From Chloroflexota bacterium (GTDB lineage: Bacteria; Chloroflexota; Anaerolineae; B4-G1; SLSP01), in NCBI GenBank assembly GCA_019873645.1, contig JAIOAX010000023.1, positions 1 to 64,000 on the forward strand: a DNA stretch of 64,000 nt, in the 5' to 3' direction. Each line of letters begins with the position of its first letter. Position 1 is the stretch's first letter. A model generated the notes under the pieces. It made no database searches. It was not told where the DNA came from and worked only from the letters and a program-made list of their open reading frames with translations. The position numbers were made by a program, and so were the translations under genes. Shown in pieces: positions 1-8,867 of the stretch.

Positions 1-90
1 AAGGAAGTCAAAGTTTCCTATCTGACCCGCCAGCTAGAGAAACTTACCGGTGGCACGGTCCACATTGAATTGTTACCCGCCGCCGCATAA
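1..90 (+). CDS. C-terminal end of an unidentified protein (5' truncated)
   Basis: The first 30 codons of the window are open in frame 1 and end at a TAA at 88-90. They encode a mixed helix/strand tail finishing in HIELLPAAA. The rest of the gene lies left of the window. I do not recognise the family from 29 residues. It is transcribed towards the hydrogenase operon, with repeats and a terminator between the two. Confidence 0.5.
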   Translation, partial: KEVKVSYLTRQLEKLTGGTVHIELLPAAA

Positions 91-149
91 GCGGGTTATT
101 TTCGGAATAGATTAAACAGATTTAGGCGACAGTTCAAAACGAATCCGTT

Positions 150-329
150 GACTCTCCTGAAAAAAGTCTAATTCACCGCAGAGACGCAAAGAACGCAGAG
201 AAAAATTCAAGTCCATATCAACAAAATTAGTAATAAAACGCGAAGAACTTAATTTTATTGAATCCGACATAAAAATCTTTGTGCCCTCTGTGACTCTGCG
301 GTGAGATTTTTAGTTTTTTCAGTAGACTC
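150..329. repeat. MITE-like repeat, full copy 1
   Basis: A 180-bp non-coding element that starts GACTCTCCTGAAAAAAG and ends with the imperfect reverse complement (CTTTTTTCAG-like stretch, then GACTC). The imperfect terminal inverted repeats are about 45-50 bp, and both contain CACCGCAGAG or its complement. A second copy of equal length lies at 24154-24333 and a half copy at 27081-27156. ATCCGTT flanks this copy on both sides (143-149 and 330-336), which fits a 7-bp target-site duplication. No open reading frame is carried, so any movement would need a transposase elsewhere. Confidence 0.75.
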
Positions 330-336
330 ATCCGTT

Positions 337-391
337 TAATCCGTTGACATGCATTTTCATGCTCCCATGGAGCGCGTCGCTCATGATGTCT
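337..391. repeat. Dispersed intergenic repeat (ccgttgacatgca family), copy 1
   Basis: A 55-bp segment starting taatccgttgacatgca and ending catgatgtct, matched with scattered substitutions and one indel by 59877-59930. Both copies sit between a gene end and the terminal part of a minus-strand operon. No coding potential is evident. Confidence 0.6.
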
Positions 392-397
392 GCTAAC

Positions 398-431
398 AAA
401 AAAACGCCCGCAAGATAAGTCCTGCGGGCGT
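398..431 (-). terminator. Rho-independent terminator of the hydrogenase operon
   Basis: A 9-bp GC-rich stem (404-412 with 423-431, ACGCCCGCA and its complement) is followed on the minus strand by a seven-T run (398-404). It lies 16 bp downstream of the hydrogenase large-subunit stop codon, the last gene of the minus-strand operon. Confidence 0.85.
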
Positions 432-446
432 CATGGTAACGCCGCT

Positions 447-1871
447 TCAATCGCGCGTCAATGTGTCGAGTACCTGACCGTCCGGCCCGATCAACTCGAT
501 TTTGATCGGCATCTGGCCGACAGCATGCGTCGAGCATGAGAGACAGGGGTCGTGCGCGCGAATGGCGTGCTCTACCCGGTTGAGCATCCCCTCAGTCAAT
601 TTCGTGCCGTCCACGTAACGTTTGGCGACCATGTTGACCGAATGGTTCATCGCCCAGGCGTTGCCCGCTGTCGCCACGATCATGTTGACTTTGGTGATCA
701 CGCCCATCTCGTTGGTCCAGTAATGATGGAAAAGCGTGCCACGCGGCGCTTCGAGCACGCCTACACCCTCGCCAGTAATCCCGCTCGGCGGATTGACGAC
801 GTCCATCCCCAGAATGTCGGGGTCGTCCATCAGCTCTCGGACGCGCTCCAGCGCATACACCGTCTCGATCAAGCGCGCGTAGTGATAGTACAGGGTCCCC
901 TCGACAGGCTTGCCGCCGTTGAGCTGTTTCCAGATTTTCATCTCGCTCTGCGCCATCGGGGTGCTGATATGGGTGGCGACGTTCAGCCGGCCCAGCGGCC
1001 CCACGCGGTAGATGCCGTTTTCGTAGCCGCGCTTCTTGTAGAACGGCGCTTTGAGGTAGGTGTAGGGATTCACGTGCTCGCCGATGTAGTCCAGATAGCT
1101 GGCGGGATCGAACAGTTCCAACGGCGTCCCGTCGGCGTCCACTATCTTCAGTTGCCCGTCATACAATTCCAACGCACCGTCGGGCTGCACCAACCCCATA
1201 TACGCCGAAGGGAAGACGGCAAACTCGTTCAGCATCTGCGCGTTGTCCTGCATCCAGCTTTTAAGGAAGGAAATGCCCACCATCGTGGTAGCGAGATGAT
1301 CATCAATCCCTTGCAGAATCCAGTCACGGTCGGCCGGATTCAACGGGCGGGTGACGCCGCCGGGCACGCCGAAGATCGGATGCACGCGGCGCTCGCCCAG
1401 CCGCCGGATGATCTCCTGCCCGAACGCACGCAGTTTAACGGCCTTGACGGCCAGATCGGGATTGGCCGCCACCACGCCGCCCACGTGGCGAATATGCGGG
1501 TCGGCGTCGAATCCTAGAATGAAGTCCGGCCCGGCCAGCTCGAAGAAGTGCATCCCGTGGGATTGAATCATCTGCCCCATGTGCATCAGCTCACGGAGTT
1601 TGTGCGCCGTGGGCGTTGGGGGCGTACCGGCGATCACGTCGCAGGCCTTCGTCGAGGCCAGATGATGGCTCACCGGACAGATGCCGCAGGTACGCGGCGT
1701 AATCTGCGGCATTTCGTAGAACATACGCCCTTCGCTGAATTTCTCGAAGCCGCGAAACTGCTCGACGTGGAAGTAAGAATCCTTGACCTTCCCGTCGTCG
1801 CCCAGGTAAATTGTAATCTTGGCGTGCCCTTCGATGCGGGTCACCGGTGAAATGGTAATCTTCTCGGCCAT
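447..1871 (-). CDS. hoxH: [NiFe] hydrogenase large subunit, group 3 (HoxH/HydL-like)
   Basis: Catalytic subunit carrying the NiFe(CN)2CO site for reversible H2 oxidation. The N-terminal motif RTCGICPVSH gives Cys62 and Cys65. The C-terminal motif DPCLSCSTH gives Cys443, Cys446 and His449. A 25-residue tail after that His is expected to be removed by a maturation endopeptidase once Ni is inserted. Start chosen at MAEKITISPVTRIEG, the usual family start, preceded by a GGGGGGT ribosome site; an in-frame ATG six codons upstream (1889) would overlap the previous gene. About 474 aa, normal length. It is the last gene of the operon, 7 bp after the small subunit. The short cytoplasmic form and the NADH-dehydrogenase-like neighbours point to group 3 (3d/HydABCSL-like) rather than membrane-bound uptake types. 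Confidence 0.93.
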   Translation of the reverse strand: MAEKITISPVTRIEGHAKITIYLGDDGKVKDSYFHVEQFRGFEKFSEGRMFYEMPQITPRTCGICPVSHHLASTKACDVIAGTPPTPTAHKLRELMHMGQMIQSHGMHFFELAGPDFILGFDADPHIRHVGGVVAANPDLAVKAVKLRAFGQEIIRRLGERRVHPIFGVPGGVTRPLNPADRDWILQGIDDHLATTMVGISFLKSWMQDNAQMLNEFAVFPSAYMGLVQPDGALELYDGQLKIVDADGTPLELFDPASYLDYIGEHVNPYTYLKAPFYKKRGYENGIYRVGPLGRLNVATHISTPMAQSEMKIWKQLNGGKPVEGTLYYHYARLIETVYALERVRELMDDPDILGMDVVNPPSGITGEGVGVLEAPRGTLFHHYWTNEMGVITKVNMIVATAGNAWAMNHSVNMVAKRYVDGTKLTEGMLNRVEHAIRAHDPCLSCSTHAVGQMPIKIELIGPDGQVLDTLTRD

Positions 1872-1878
1872 GGTATTT

Positions 1879-2433
1879 TTACCCCCCATCCATCCCGTAT
1901 TTTAAAACCTTGCCTTCCAGCTTGGGCATCCGTCCTGCCAGCAACTCCGTCAAGACGTACCAGATCGCGTCGGCGGTCGGCGGACAACCGGGCAGGTAGA
2001 TGTCCACCGGCACCACGTCGTCCACGCCGGAGACTTTACTGGTCAAAGGCGCGAGGTCTTCGTGCTGCGGAATTTGCCCCTCCACGGTGCTTTCGGTTTC
2101 GATGTAGCCGCGCCGCAAAACTTCCTCGACAGGGAAGAAATTGCGCATCGTGCAGATACCGCCCGTCACCGCACAATCGCCCATCGCGATCAGGATTTTG
2201 CAGCGCGAACGCATCAAACGGGCTTCTTCCTCTTCCTCTAAATTGCCGATACCGCCGGACAAAATCCCCACATCCACGCCTGACTCTGGCGGATGCTTCA
2301 AATCGGTAATCGGCGTGGAGCTTAGTTCGACGTGGTTGAGCAGCTCGACAATCCGTTCGTCAATGTCCAGAAAGGACATTTCACAACCCGCGCATGCCTC
2401 CAGCCACTGCATCGCTACTTTGATCTTACCCAT
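1879..2433 (-). CDS. hoxY: [NiFe] hydrogenase small subunit (HoxY/HydS-like)
   Basis: Short small subunit (184 aa) without a Tat signal, as in cytoplasmic group 3 enzymes. It should carry only the proximal [4Fe-4S] cluster: Cys14 and Cys17 (EACAGCEMS), Cys87 (GDCAVTGG) and Cys150 (LPGCPPT) are the expected ligands. It passes electrons between the NiFe subunit and the NuoG-like iron-sulfur protein encoded just upstream. AAGGAG lies 6 bp before the ATG. The spacing to the large subunit is 7 bp, so the two are almost certainly co-translated. Confidence 0.93.
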   Translation of the reverse strand: MGKIKVAMQWLEACAGCEMSFLDIDERIVELLNHVELSSTPITDLKHPPESGVDVGILSGGIGNLEEEEEARLMRSRCKILIAMGDCAVTGGICTMRNFFPVEEVLRRGYIETESTVEGQIPQHEDLAPLTSKVSGVDDVVPVDIYLPGCPPTADAIWYVLTELLAGRMPKLEGKVLKYGMDGG

Positions 2434-2514
2434 TGGACACTCCTTCCCAAAGCAGTCATATAGTCGTTAGTCGTGTAGCCGGTCATTTTCGTGCGCCTTA
2501 GCGCCGGGTCCACG

Positions 2515-4215
2515 TTACACATTCAACAACGCTGCTAACTGCGTTAAGACAGTGCTCTCGTCGCGCACGTCCGCCGGTGCCGGCAAGACAACTTGCAACG
2601 GCTTGACCACGCCATCGAGCGTCGTCACGTGGCCGGTACGCTCGTACCAGAGCGGCGCAGGCAACACCACATCTGCCTGCTCGGTGAGTACCGAGTGGTA
2701 AGCGGCATGCACGATTTTGAATCCGGCCGGCACGTGCAGTGAATCGGCAACCGGTTGCTCGCCAAGCAAGATATAGGCCACGTCGGTCTTCATCGGCGTC
2801 TGCGGTTTGAGGCCGACCGCTTCCGCACCCTTGCCGTTGCGCGCCGGGTCAAGCGCCAGGAAGTACAGCTTGTCGCCCAGCGACTTGAGCGCGGCAATGA
2901 CTTCAGGCTTGAGTCCCACGCTGTACACCAGGACCACTTTCGGCGCGGCGGCAGCAGCTTGCGCCACAACGCCGGCCTGCGCGGAGGCAACGGTCAGCGC
3001 GGCGCGCTTGCTCAGCGCGTTCTCCGAGTCGCCGATCACGGCCACCGTCGCGCCCTTGTCGGCCGCGCGATGGATGAAGTAACCGACGACACGTTGATAC
3101 TCCAATGGCTGCGCGCCGGCGACGATGATGAAATCGGCGTCAAGTACATCGGCGACTTTGGCCGGAACGCCATAGCCCAGCACCGGCGCGGCCGGTTCGA
3201 GCCGGCCCATCGGCGCGCCGATCTGCGTCATCAGCCCGGCAAACGCCGTCAGCGCCTCGTTGGTCGTCGCACAGGCAGCCAACCCCTGGCAACTTGCACC
3301 CTTGAGCTGGCCGGCCACCAACGCCAGGGCTTCATCCCAACTTGACTCCACCAGTTTGCCATCTTTGCGCACCAAGGGCTTGACAACGCGCTTGCGGGTG
3401 TCATACAACGGCTTGAAGCGTCCATCCACACACAATAAGCCGTGGTTGGGTTCGGAATCCCAAACGCCGTCCACACGCAGCAGGCGATTGTAGCGCGTCA
3501 CCACGTCGAGGTCGCAGCCGACGCTGCACTGCATACACGTGGTCTGCGTGTGCGTGACATCCTTCTCGCGCCCGCCGTAGGCGCTGCGTGCATCAATCAA
3601 CGCGCCGGTCGGACATACTTGCAAGCACGTGCCACATTCTACACACGTGGATTGTCCGAAGGGCACGTTGAGATCGGCGGAGATCATGGTCGCCGCACCG
3701 CGATTGCGCAAGCCCAGGGTATGGTTGGCCGCAATTTCCGCGCAAGCACGCACGCAACGTGCGCACAGGATACAACGATTGTGATCCATGATGAAATATT
3801 TGCGCGTGGCGTCTACTTCCAACTTTTCGTAAGGGCGCGGGTACGTCCAGTGATCCAATCCGTGATTGTACGCCTGGCTCTGCAACTCGCAGTCGCCGCT
3901 CATCTGACAATACATGCAGTAGTGGTTGCGTTCCGAGAACAGCAGCTCCAGGACAAACTTGCGGATGTTAAAAGTTTGCTGGGTATGCGTCTTAACCACC
4001 ATCCCTTCTGTGGCCGGCAACGTACACGCCGTTTGCAAAGTACGCATCCCTTCAACCTCGACGACGCACATCCGGCACGCACCCCAATTGGAGAGCGCCG
4101 GGTGATGACACAGTACCGGAATCTCGATGCCGGCGTTTTTGGCCGCTTCGAGCACCGTTTGCCCGCTCTGGGCTGTTACCACTTGATCGTTGATTTTCAA
4201 ATGTATTTCACTCAT
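2515..4215 (-). CDS. NuoG/HoxU-like iron-sulfur subunit with degenerate molybdopterin-type C-terminus (HydA-like)
   Basis: A 566-residue electron-wiring subunit. Domains in order: an N-terminal plant-type [2Fe-2S] ferredoxin (CHHPALSNWGACRMC, then ACTLP); the His/Cys3 [4Fe-4S] segment (HYCMYCQMSGDC); a two-cluster ferredoxin (CILCARCVRAC; CVECGTCLQVCP); an N7-type [4Fe-4S] segment (CMQCSVGC with a later LLC); and about 320 residues of molybdopterin-oxidoreductase fold. It is longer than HoxU (about 240 aa) and shorter than typical NuoG. It lacks the H-cluster domain of [FeFe] HydA, so the catalytic role falls to the NiFe subunits. AGGAG lies 10 bp before the ATG. It sits between NuoF and the small subunit, as expected for the bridge between flavin and hydrogenase modules. 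Confidence 0.88.
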   Translation of the reverse strand: MSEIHLKINDQVVTAQSGQTVLEAAKNAGIEIPVLCHHPALSNWGACRMCVVEVEGMRTLQTACTLPATEGMVVKTHTQQTFNIRKFVLELLFSERNHYCMYCQMSGDCELQSQAYNHGLDHWTYPRPYEKLEVDATRKYFIMDHNRCILCARCVRACAEIAANHTLGLRNRGAATMISADLNVPFGQSTCVECGTCLQVCPTGALIDARSAYGGREKDVTHTQTTCMQCSVGCDLDVVTRYNRLLRVDGVWDSEPNHGLLCVDGRFKPLYDTRKRVVKPLVRKDGKLVESSWDEALALVAGQLKGASCQGLAACATTNEALTAFAGLMTQIGAPMGRLEPAAPVLGYGVPAKVADVLDADFIIVAGAQPLEYQRVVGYFIHRAADKGATVAVIGDSENALSKRAALTVASAQAGVVAQAAAAAPKVVLVYSVGLKPEVIAALKSLGDKLYFLALDPARNGKGAEAVGLKPQTPMKTDVAYILLGEQPVADSLHVPAGFKIVHAAYHSVLTEQADVVLPAPLWYERTGHVTTLDGVVKPLQVVLPAPADVRDESTVLTQLAALLNV

Positions 4216-4237
4216 AAATCATCTTCTCCTAAGATAG

Positions 4238-5827
4238 CTATGCTCTCAACTTAGCTTCGAATTCTTCACGGAAGAACCGCAATCCAGATAGAATCGGCAC
4301 CGGCGCGGCCTGCCCCAAACCGCAGAAGCTGACCTCACGCGCATAAGCGGCGATTTGCTCCAGACGCGCTAAATCTGCGGCGCGAGCATATCCCTGCCGT
4401 AAGCGTTCCAACGCCTCCAACATCTGCGCCGTGCCCACGCGACAGGGAACACACTTGCCGCACGATTCCGTTTTGAAAAAGCGCACCAAAACATACGCCA
4501 GATCTACAATATCAGTATCATCTCCACAAATCAGCAGCGCGCCGCTGCCTAGTGAAGCGCCCCGTTCGGCCATGCTCGCAAAATCCATGGGGACATCCAG
4601 CAGCGCCGCCGGAATGATGCTGCCCGATGCGCCGCCGGTTTGCGCGCACTTGAAGGTTTTGCCGTCTTTCATACCGCCAGCGTAAATGTCTACCACTTCG
4701 CGCAGGGTAATCCCCATCGGGACTTCAATGAGACCGGTAACATTGACATCGCCCATCACCGTGTAGAGCTTGGTGCCGGGGCTGCGCTTGGTGCCCAGGG
4801 TACGGTACCATGCCGCGCCGTTGAGGATGATGGGCGGCACATTCGCCAGCGTCTCCACGTTGTTGACGACGGTGGGCATTCCGTGATAGCCATACACGGT
4901 GGGGTACGGTGGACGGATGCGGGGGATGCCGCGCTTGCCCTCCATGCTCTCCAGCAACGCCGTTTCCTCGCCGCAGACGTAGGCCCCTGCGCCCGCATGG
5001 ACGTGGATATGGAATGAGAAGCCGCTGCCCATGATGTTGTCGCCCAGCACGCCGAGTTCTTCCGCCTGGCGAATGGCCTGCTCCAAACGCTCTTTCGAGA
5101 GCACATACTCGCCGCGAATGTAAATCCAACCTTCATGTGCGCCCACGGCATAACCGGCCAGCGCCATCCCTTCGAGGACGGCGTGCGGGTCACCCTCCAG
5201 GATCATGCGATCCTTGAAGGTACCCGGCTCGGATTCGTCGGCGTTGCAGACGATGTACTTGACCGGTTCCGAGCGGCCGGCAACAAATGACCACTTGAGG
5301 CCCGTAGGGAAGCCTGCGCCGCCGCGTCCCTGCAAACCGGATTCGCGCACCACGTTCAGCACTTGCGCTGGCGTCATCGTGGTCACGGCCTGCCCCAGGG
5401 CGAAATAGCCGTCGTGCGCCACGTAGTCCTCGATGTTGTAGGGATCAATCACGCCCACGCGCCGCAACAAAACCCGTTTTTCGGCATAGCGTTTGCCTTC
5501 CTTACCGGCAGGCAGTGGCGCCAGACGCCCGCTCACCAGCGCGTCCGGTGGGACGAGCAAATGTTCCACGATGCGCCCTTTGTAGAGATGCTCCTCTACG
5601 ATGAACGCACCGTCCGCCGGTTTGACCGGCCCGTAGATGACGCCTTCCGGGTAGACGCTCACGGTGGGCAACATATCCACGCGCGTCATTCCCCCACCAA
5701 AGCCCACCTCGATCTCATCATCCAGGCCGTAGAACGAGAGTTCCGCTTCGATAGCGAGCTTGACTTCTTCTGCGCCGCGGCTGAGGCTTTGAGGATCGCC
5801 GGAAACCAAAATCGTTGCGCGGATCAT
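4238..5827 (-). CDS. NuoF-like NAD(H)/FMN flavoprotein without C-terminal ferredoxin
   Basis: A 529-residue NADH-binding 51-kDa-type subunit. The NAD/FMN core shows GRGGAGFPTGLKW and NADESEPGTFKDR, followed by the SLBB region and the [4Fe-4S] motif ESCGKCVPCRVGT with a later FCGLG. The first ~100 residues align by pattern (VYPEGV.YGPVKP, EEHLYKGR) with the thioredoxin-like [2Fe-2S] domain of HydB/HndC proteins but contain no cysteine. Unlike the second NuoF homolog (6401-8158) it has no C-terminal 2x[4Fe-4S] ferredoxin. Its start overlaps the upstream NuoE-like gene by 4 bp. It is probably one of two NAD(P)-reactive modules of the complex. Confidence 0.9.
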   Translation of the reverse strand: MIRATILVSGDPQSLSRGAEEVKLAIEAELSFYGLDDEIEVGFGGGMTRVDMLPTVSVYPEGVIYGPVKPADGAFIVEEHLYKGRIVEHLLVPPDALVSGRLAPLPAGKEGKRYAEKRVLLRRVGVIDPYNIEDYVAHDGYFALGQAVTTMTPAQVLNVVRESGLQGRGGAGFPTGLKWSFVAGRSEPVKYIVCNADESEPGTFKDRMILEGDPHAVLEGMALAGYAVGAHEGWIYIRGEYVLSKERLEQAIRQAEELGVLGDNIMGSGFSFHIHVHAGAGAYVCGEETALLESMEGKRGIPRIRPPYPTVYGYHGMPTVVNNVETLANVPPIILNGAAWYRTLGTKRSPGTKLYTVMGDVNVTGLIEVPMGITLREVVDIYAGGMKDGKTFKCAQTGGASGSIIPAALLDVPMDFASMAERGASLGSGALLICGDDTDIVDLAYVLVRFFKTESCGKCVPCRVGTAQMLEALERLRQGYARAADLARLEQIAAYAREVSFCGLGQAAPVPILSGLRFFREEFEAKLRA

Positions 5828-6288
5828 GCGCCACCTCCTACCTGTGACAAAATTTCACGCACCCGGTCGGGCGTCAAATTGCCGTAAATTTCGTGATCTA
5901 CCATCATCACCGGGCCGACCGAGCACGCGCCGATGCAACTGGTGGTCAGCAGCGTCCACATCCCGTCGGGCGTTGTCGCGCCGAAGGGGATGCCGAGTTC
6001 GCGCTCCAGTGTCTCCCAGATCTCGCGCCCGCCGGCGACGTGACACGGCGCGTCCTGGCAGAAGCGGATCACGTGCTTTCCTTGCGGCTTGAGGCTGATG
6101 AGGCTGTAAAAGCTGGCGACGCTATACACCCGGCTTTGGGGCAATCCCAGTCGCTGCGCAATCGTCGCCATCGCCTCCGGCGTGACGTAGCCGTTCGCCT
6201 GGCTGACATCGCGCAAAATCTCCACCAACGCCTCGCGGTCGCCCCCGTACTTTTCGATAATATGCTCTACGTTTACACTTTCTGGCAT
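5824..6288 (-). CDS. NuoE-like [2Fe-2S] subunit (first of two)
   Basis: A 154-residue thioredoxin-fold 24-kDa-type subunit. Ligands follow the family spacing: Cys77 and Cys82 (FCQDAPC), Cys118 and Cys122 (SCIGAC). An N-terminal helical domain (EHIIEKYGGDREALVEIL) precedes the cluster domain. The ATGA overlap with the following NuoF gene indicates translational coupling and a dedicated NuoEF pair. A second NuoE homolog starts the operon. Confidence 0.9.
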   Translation of the reverse strand: MPESVNVEHIIEKYGGDREALVEILRDVSQANGYVTPEAMATIAQRLGLPQSRVYSVASFYSLISLKPQGKHVIRFCQDAPCHVAGGREIWETLERELGIPFGATTPDGMWTLLTTSCIGACSVGPVMMVDHEIYGNLTPDRVREILSQVGGGA

Positions 6289-6305
6289 ACCATTCCTCCC
6301 TTAAG

Positions 6306-6398
6306 ATGAGGGATTAGGGATTGGGGATTGGTAACTAGGGATTGGTGACCGGGGATTAGGCTGCCCTACTCCCTATTCCCTATTCCCTACTCCCTACT
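6306..6398. repeat. Low-complexity 'attagggattgggg' repeat in an intra-operon gap
   Basis: This 112-bp gap between two operon genes is filled by reiterated gggatt(a/g)gg units, followed by the complementary run ccctattccctactccc. The transcript could therefore fold into a long imperfect hairpin. Similar fragments occur at 8620-8670 and 51673-51700. It has no coding potential. It may act as an mRNA stability or attenuation element between operon halves, but that is only a guess. Confidence 0.5.
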
Positions 6399-6400
6399 TC

Positions 6401-8158
6401 CTAATAAACATCAATCGCTCCTACCGGGCACACTTGCTTGCAAATGCCGCAGCGGATACAAATATTCGGGTCAATGACGTGTTTTTCTTTCGGCTTGCCG
6501 GCAATCGCATTGACCGGGCAGTTGCGGGCGCAGCGCGTGCAGCCGATACATAGATCAGGCGTCACCTTGTACTCGATCAACGCGCGGCAGACCTTCGCCG
6601 GGCACTTCTTCTCGTAGATGTGCGCCTCGTATTCGTGGCGGAAGTATTTGATGGTGCTCAATACGGGGTTCGGCGCGCCCTGTCCCAAACCGCACAGGGA
6701 ACCGGCTCTAACCGAGTGGGCCATCGTCTCCAGCAGTTCGATATCGCCGGGACGCCCACGGCCGGCGCAGATGTTGTCGAGGATTTCCAGCATCCGACGG
6801 GTACCCACGCGGCAGGGGACGCACTTACCGCAGGATTCTTCCTGGGCGAAATCAAGGAAGAAACGCGCAATATCCACCATGCAGGTATCCTCGTCCATCA
6901 CCACAAAGCCGCCCGATCCCATAATGGAGCCGACCGAGGCCAGGGACTCGTAATCCACCGGCATATCGAGGTACTGTTCGGGGATACAACCGCCCATCGG
7001 GCCGCCGGTTTGCACGGCCTTGAATTTCTTGTCGTTCAGAATCCCGCCACCGATGTCATAGACGATCTCGCGCAGCGTAACGCCCAGCGGCACTTCAATC
7101 AAGCCGGTGCGCTTAACTTTGCCGGCAATGGCGAAGGTCTTGGTGCCCTTGCTTTTCTCGGTGCCCATCGAGGCGAACCACTCGCCGCCCTTGAGCAGGA
7201 TTTGAGGGACGTTGGCGTAGGTCTCGACATTGTTGATGTTCGTCGGCTGCTTCCAAAGGCCCGAAACGGCGGGGAACGGCGGGCGCGTGCTGGGCATGCC
7301 ACGCTGACCTTCGATGGAGCGCATGAGGGCGGTCTCTTCGCCGCAGACGAAGGCGCCGGCGCCCATGCGGATTTCAAGGTCGAAGTTGAAGCCGGTACCG
7401 AAGATGTCCTTGCCGATGAAGCCGTACTCGCGCGCCTGTTCCAACGCCACGCGCAGTGTGCGAATGGCAATAGGGTATTCCGCGCGAACGTAAAAATAAC
7501 CTTGCTCGGCGCCGATGACGTAAGCCGCAATCGCCATCCCCTCGATGACGGCATGGGGGTCGCCTTCCAGGACGCTGCGGTTCATAAAGGCACCCGGGTC
7601 GCCTTCATCGCCGTTGCAAATGAGATACTTGGGCTTGTTGGGACTATTGCGGGCAAAGGTCCACTTGAGGTAGGTGGGGAAACCCGCACCGCCACGCCCA
7701 CGCAGACCGGATTTTTTCATTTCATCGAGCACCTGTTCCGGCGTCATGGTGGTCAACACCTTGGCCAGGGCCGCATAACCGTCCTCGGCGATGTAGTCCT
7801 CGATGTCGAAGGGGTTGATTTTGCCGACATTGCGCAGCACGACGCGCACTTCTTTGGGGGCCGGCGGCGGCAGCGGCGTGACCTTCGGTGTCGCGCGCGT
7901 GAGGTCCAACACCGGCCGGCCTTTAAGCAGATGTTCTTCCGCAATACGGGCGACAGCTTCCGGCGTCAGATTCACATAGCGCACGCTATCAGGATAGACA
8001 ACTGCCTCTACCCCCTGCGCGCCTCCCAATCCAGAGGTCATCAGCACCTGCACTTCGTTGTGCAACGCCAGTTCCTGGAGTTCATCCAGGAATGCGGTGT
8101 AGACGGACTCGGCACCGGGAGCGTCGCCGTTGATTAAAATATTGGCGCGATAAGCCAT
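6401..8158 (-). CDS. NuoF-like flavoprotein with C-terminal 2x[4Fe-4S] ferredoxin (HydB/HndC-like)
   Basis: A 585-residue HydB/HndC-type subunit. The NAD/FMN core shows GRGGAGFPTYLKW and GDEGDPGAFMNR, and the [4Fe-4S] motif is ESCGKCVPCRVGT. A C-terminal bacterial ferredoxin carries two clusters (CIGCTRCARNCP, CIRCGICKQVCP). The N-terminal ~95 residues correspond to the thioredoxin-like domain of HydB but lack cysteines. In electron-bifurcating hydrogenases this subunit holds the FMN proposed as the bifurcation site. It lies 88 bp downstream of the HndB-like gene. Confidence 0.92.
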   Translation of the reverse strand: MAYRANILINGDAPGAESVYTAFLDELQELALHNEVQVLMTSGLGGAQGVEAVVYPDSVRYVNLTPEAVARIAEEHLLKGRPVLDLTRATPKVTPLPPPAPKEVRVVLRNVGKINPFDIEDYIAEDGYAALAKVLTTMTPEQVLDEMKKSGLRGRGGAGFPTYLKWTFARNSPNKPKYLICNGDEGDPGAFMNRSVLEGDPHAVIEGMAIAAYVIGAEQGYFYVRAEYPIAIRTLRVALEQAREYGFIGKDIFGTGFNFDLEIRMGAGAFVCGEETALMRSIEGQRGMPSTRPPFPAVSGLWKQPTNINNVETYANVPQILLKGGEWFASMGTEKSKGTKTFAIAGKVKRTGLIEVPLGVTLREIVYDIGGGILNDKKFKAVQTGGPMGGCIPEQYLDMPVDYESLASVGSIMGSGGFVVMDEDTCMVDIARFFLDFAQEESCGKCVPCRVGTRRMLEILDNICAGRGRPGDIELLETMAHSVRAGSLCGLGQGAPNPVLSTIKYFRHEYEAHIYEKKCPAKVCRALIEYKVTPDLCIGCTRCARNCPVNAIAGKPKEKHVIDPNICIRCGICKQVCPVGAIDVY

Positions 8159-8246
8159 AATTCCTCCTAAAAAATAGTCGTCTAGTCCTTAGTCTGTAGT
8201 CAGGCAGCTATCTTCGTCGTTAGTGCGGCTGATCTACGGGGTATCT

Positions 8247-8603
8247 TTACTGCACCCGCCATTCGGTCACGATCTCGCCGCCCAGGATGTGTTTTTCGAT
8301 CAGGGTAGGCACACGGCCGGGGTCAATGTTGCCGTAAGTGACCAGCTCGCCATCGCCCACCTGCACCTGCACGACCGGTTCGTAAGTGCTCATCCCCGCG
8401 CTGCCGGTCTGGGTGACGACAACATCGGTGATGCCGCGCTTTTCCAGTTCCTTCAAAATCGCCGCCATCGTGTCGCGGGCGCCGGCGGCGATGCCGGTGG
8501 TGCCCATCGCTACGACGATGCGCGCCCGCGCGCCCTCACCGGCCAGTTTGCGGCGCAGCAGCGCGCGTTCTTTGATTTTCTGTAGTTCTTCTAAACTTTT
8601 CAC
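8247..8603 (-). CDS. HndB-like thioredoxin-fold protein lacking all cluster cysteines
   Basis: A 118-residue protein of the (2Fe-2S) ferredoxin-domain HndB type. The diagnostic segments are VAMGTTGIAAGARDT, TQTGSAGMSTYEP, VTYGNIDP and LIEKHILGGEI. In the cysteine-bearing version I know of this family, those positions read GTCGIAAGA and TGC..LC. Here they are Thr, Ser and Ser, and the whole protein contains no Cys. It therefore cannot bind the usual [2Fe-2S] cluster and may be a structural subunit. AGGAGG lies just before the ATG. It lies directly upstream of the HydB-like gene, as in hnd/hyd operons. Confidence 0.85.
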   Translation of the reverse strand: MKSLEELQKIKERALLRRKLAGEGARARIVVAMGTTGIAAGARDTMAAILKELEKRGITDVVVTQTGSAGMSTYEPVVQVQVGDGELVTYGNIDPGRVPTLIEKHILGGEIVTEWRVQ

Positions 8604-8867
8604 AATGACCTCCTTGTTTGGGTAATCAGTAATTAGTAATCAGGAATTAGTAATTAGGAATTGGGAATGAGCGCTCTAGTCCTCGCTCCACGCCCCGTCT
8701 TGGAGCAGTTTGCGTCCCCCGGATAGGGCTAGAGCAATTTCCGGATAGGTACTAAGATGATTTATGCGGCAACATTTCGATCAGACCAATCAATCTGCGC
8801 AGAGCCAGATTGACACTCTCAGAATATGGTCATAATTACTTTTCACTATGGGGATTCTCGCTCGCGC
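8604..8867. other. 264-bp intra-operon gap with AT-rich short repeats
   Basis: Between the HATPase gene and the HndB-like gene. 8620-8670 holds reiterated gtaatca/gaattagtaa units of the same class as other gaps in this window. The remainder shows no ORF, no clear hairpin and no convincing promoter on the minus strand. The gap may divide the operon into two transcription or processing units. Confidence 0.4.

Noticed and set aside
6620..8137. Long plus-strand ORF of 505 codons antisense to the NuoF-like gene
   Set aside because: The minus-strand frame has clear NuoF motifs; the antisense frame is His/Ala/Arg-rich with no family features, an artefact of GC-rich codon usage.
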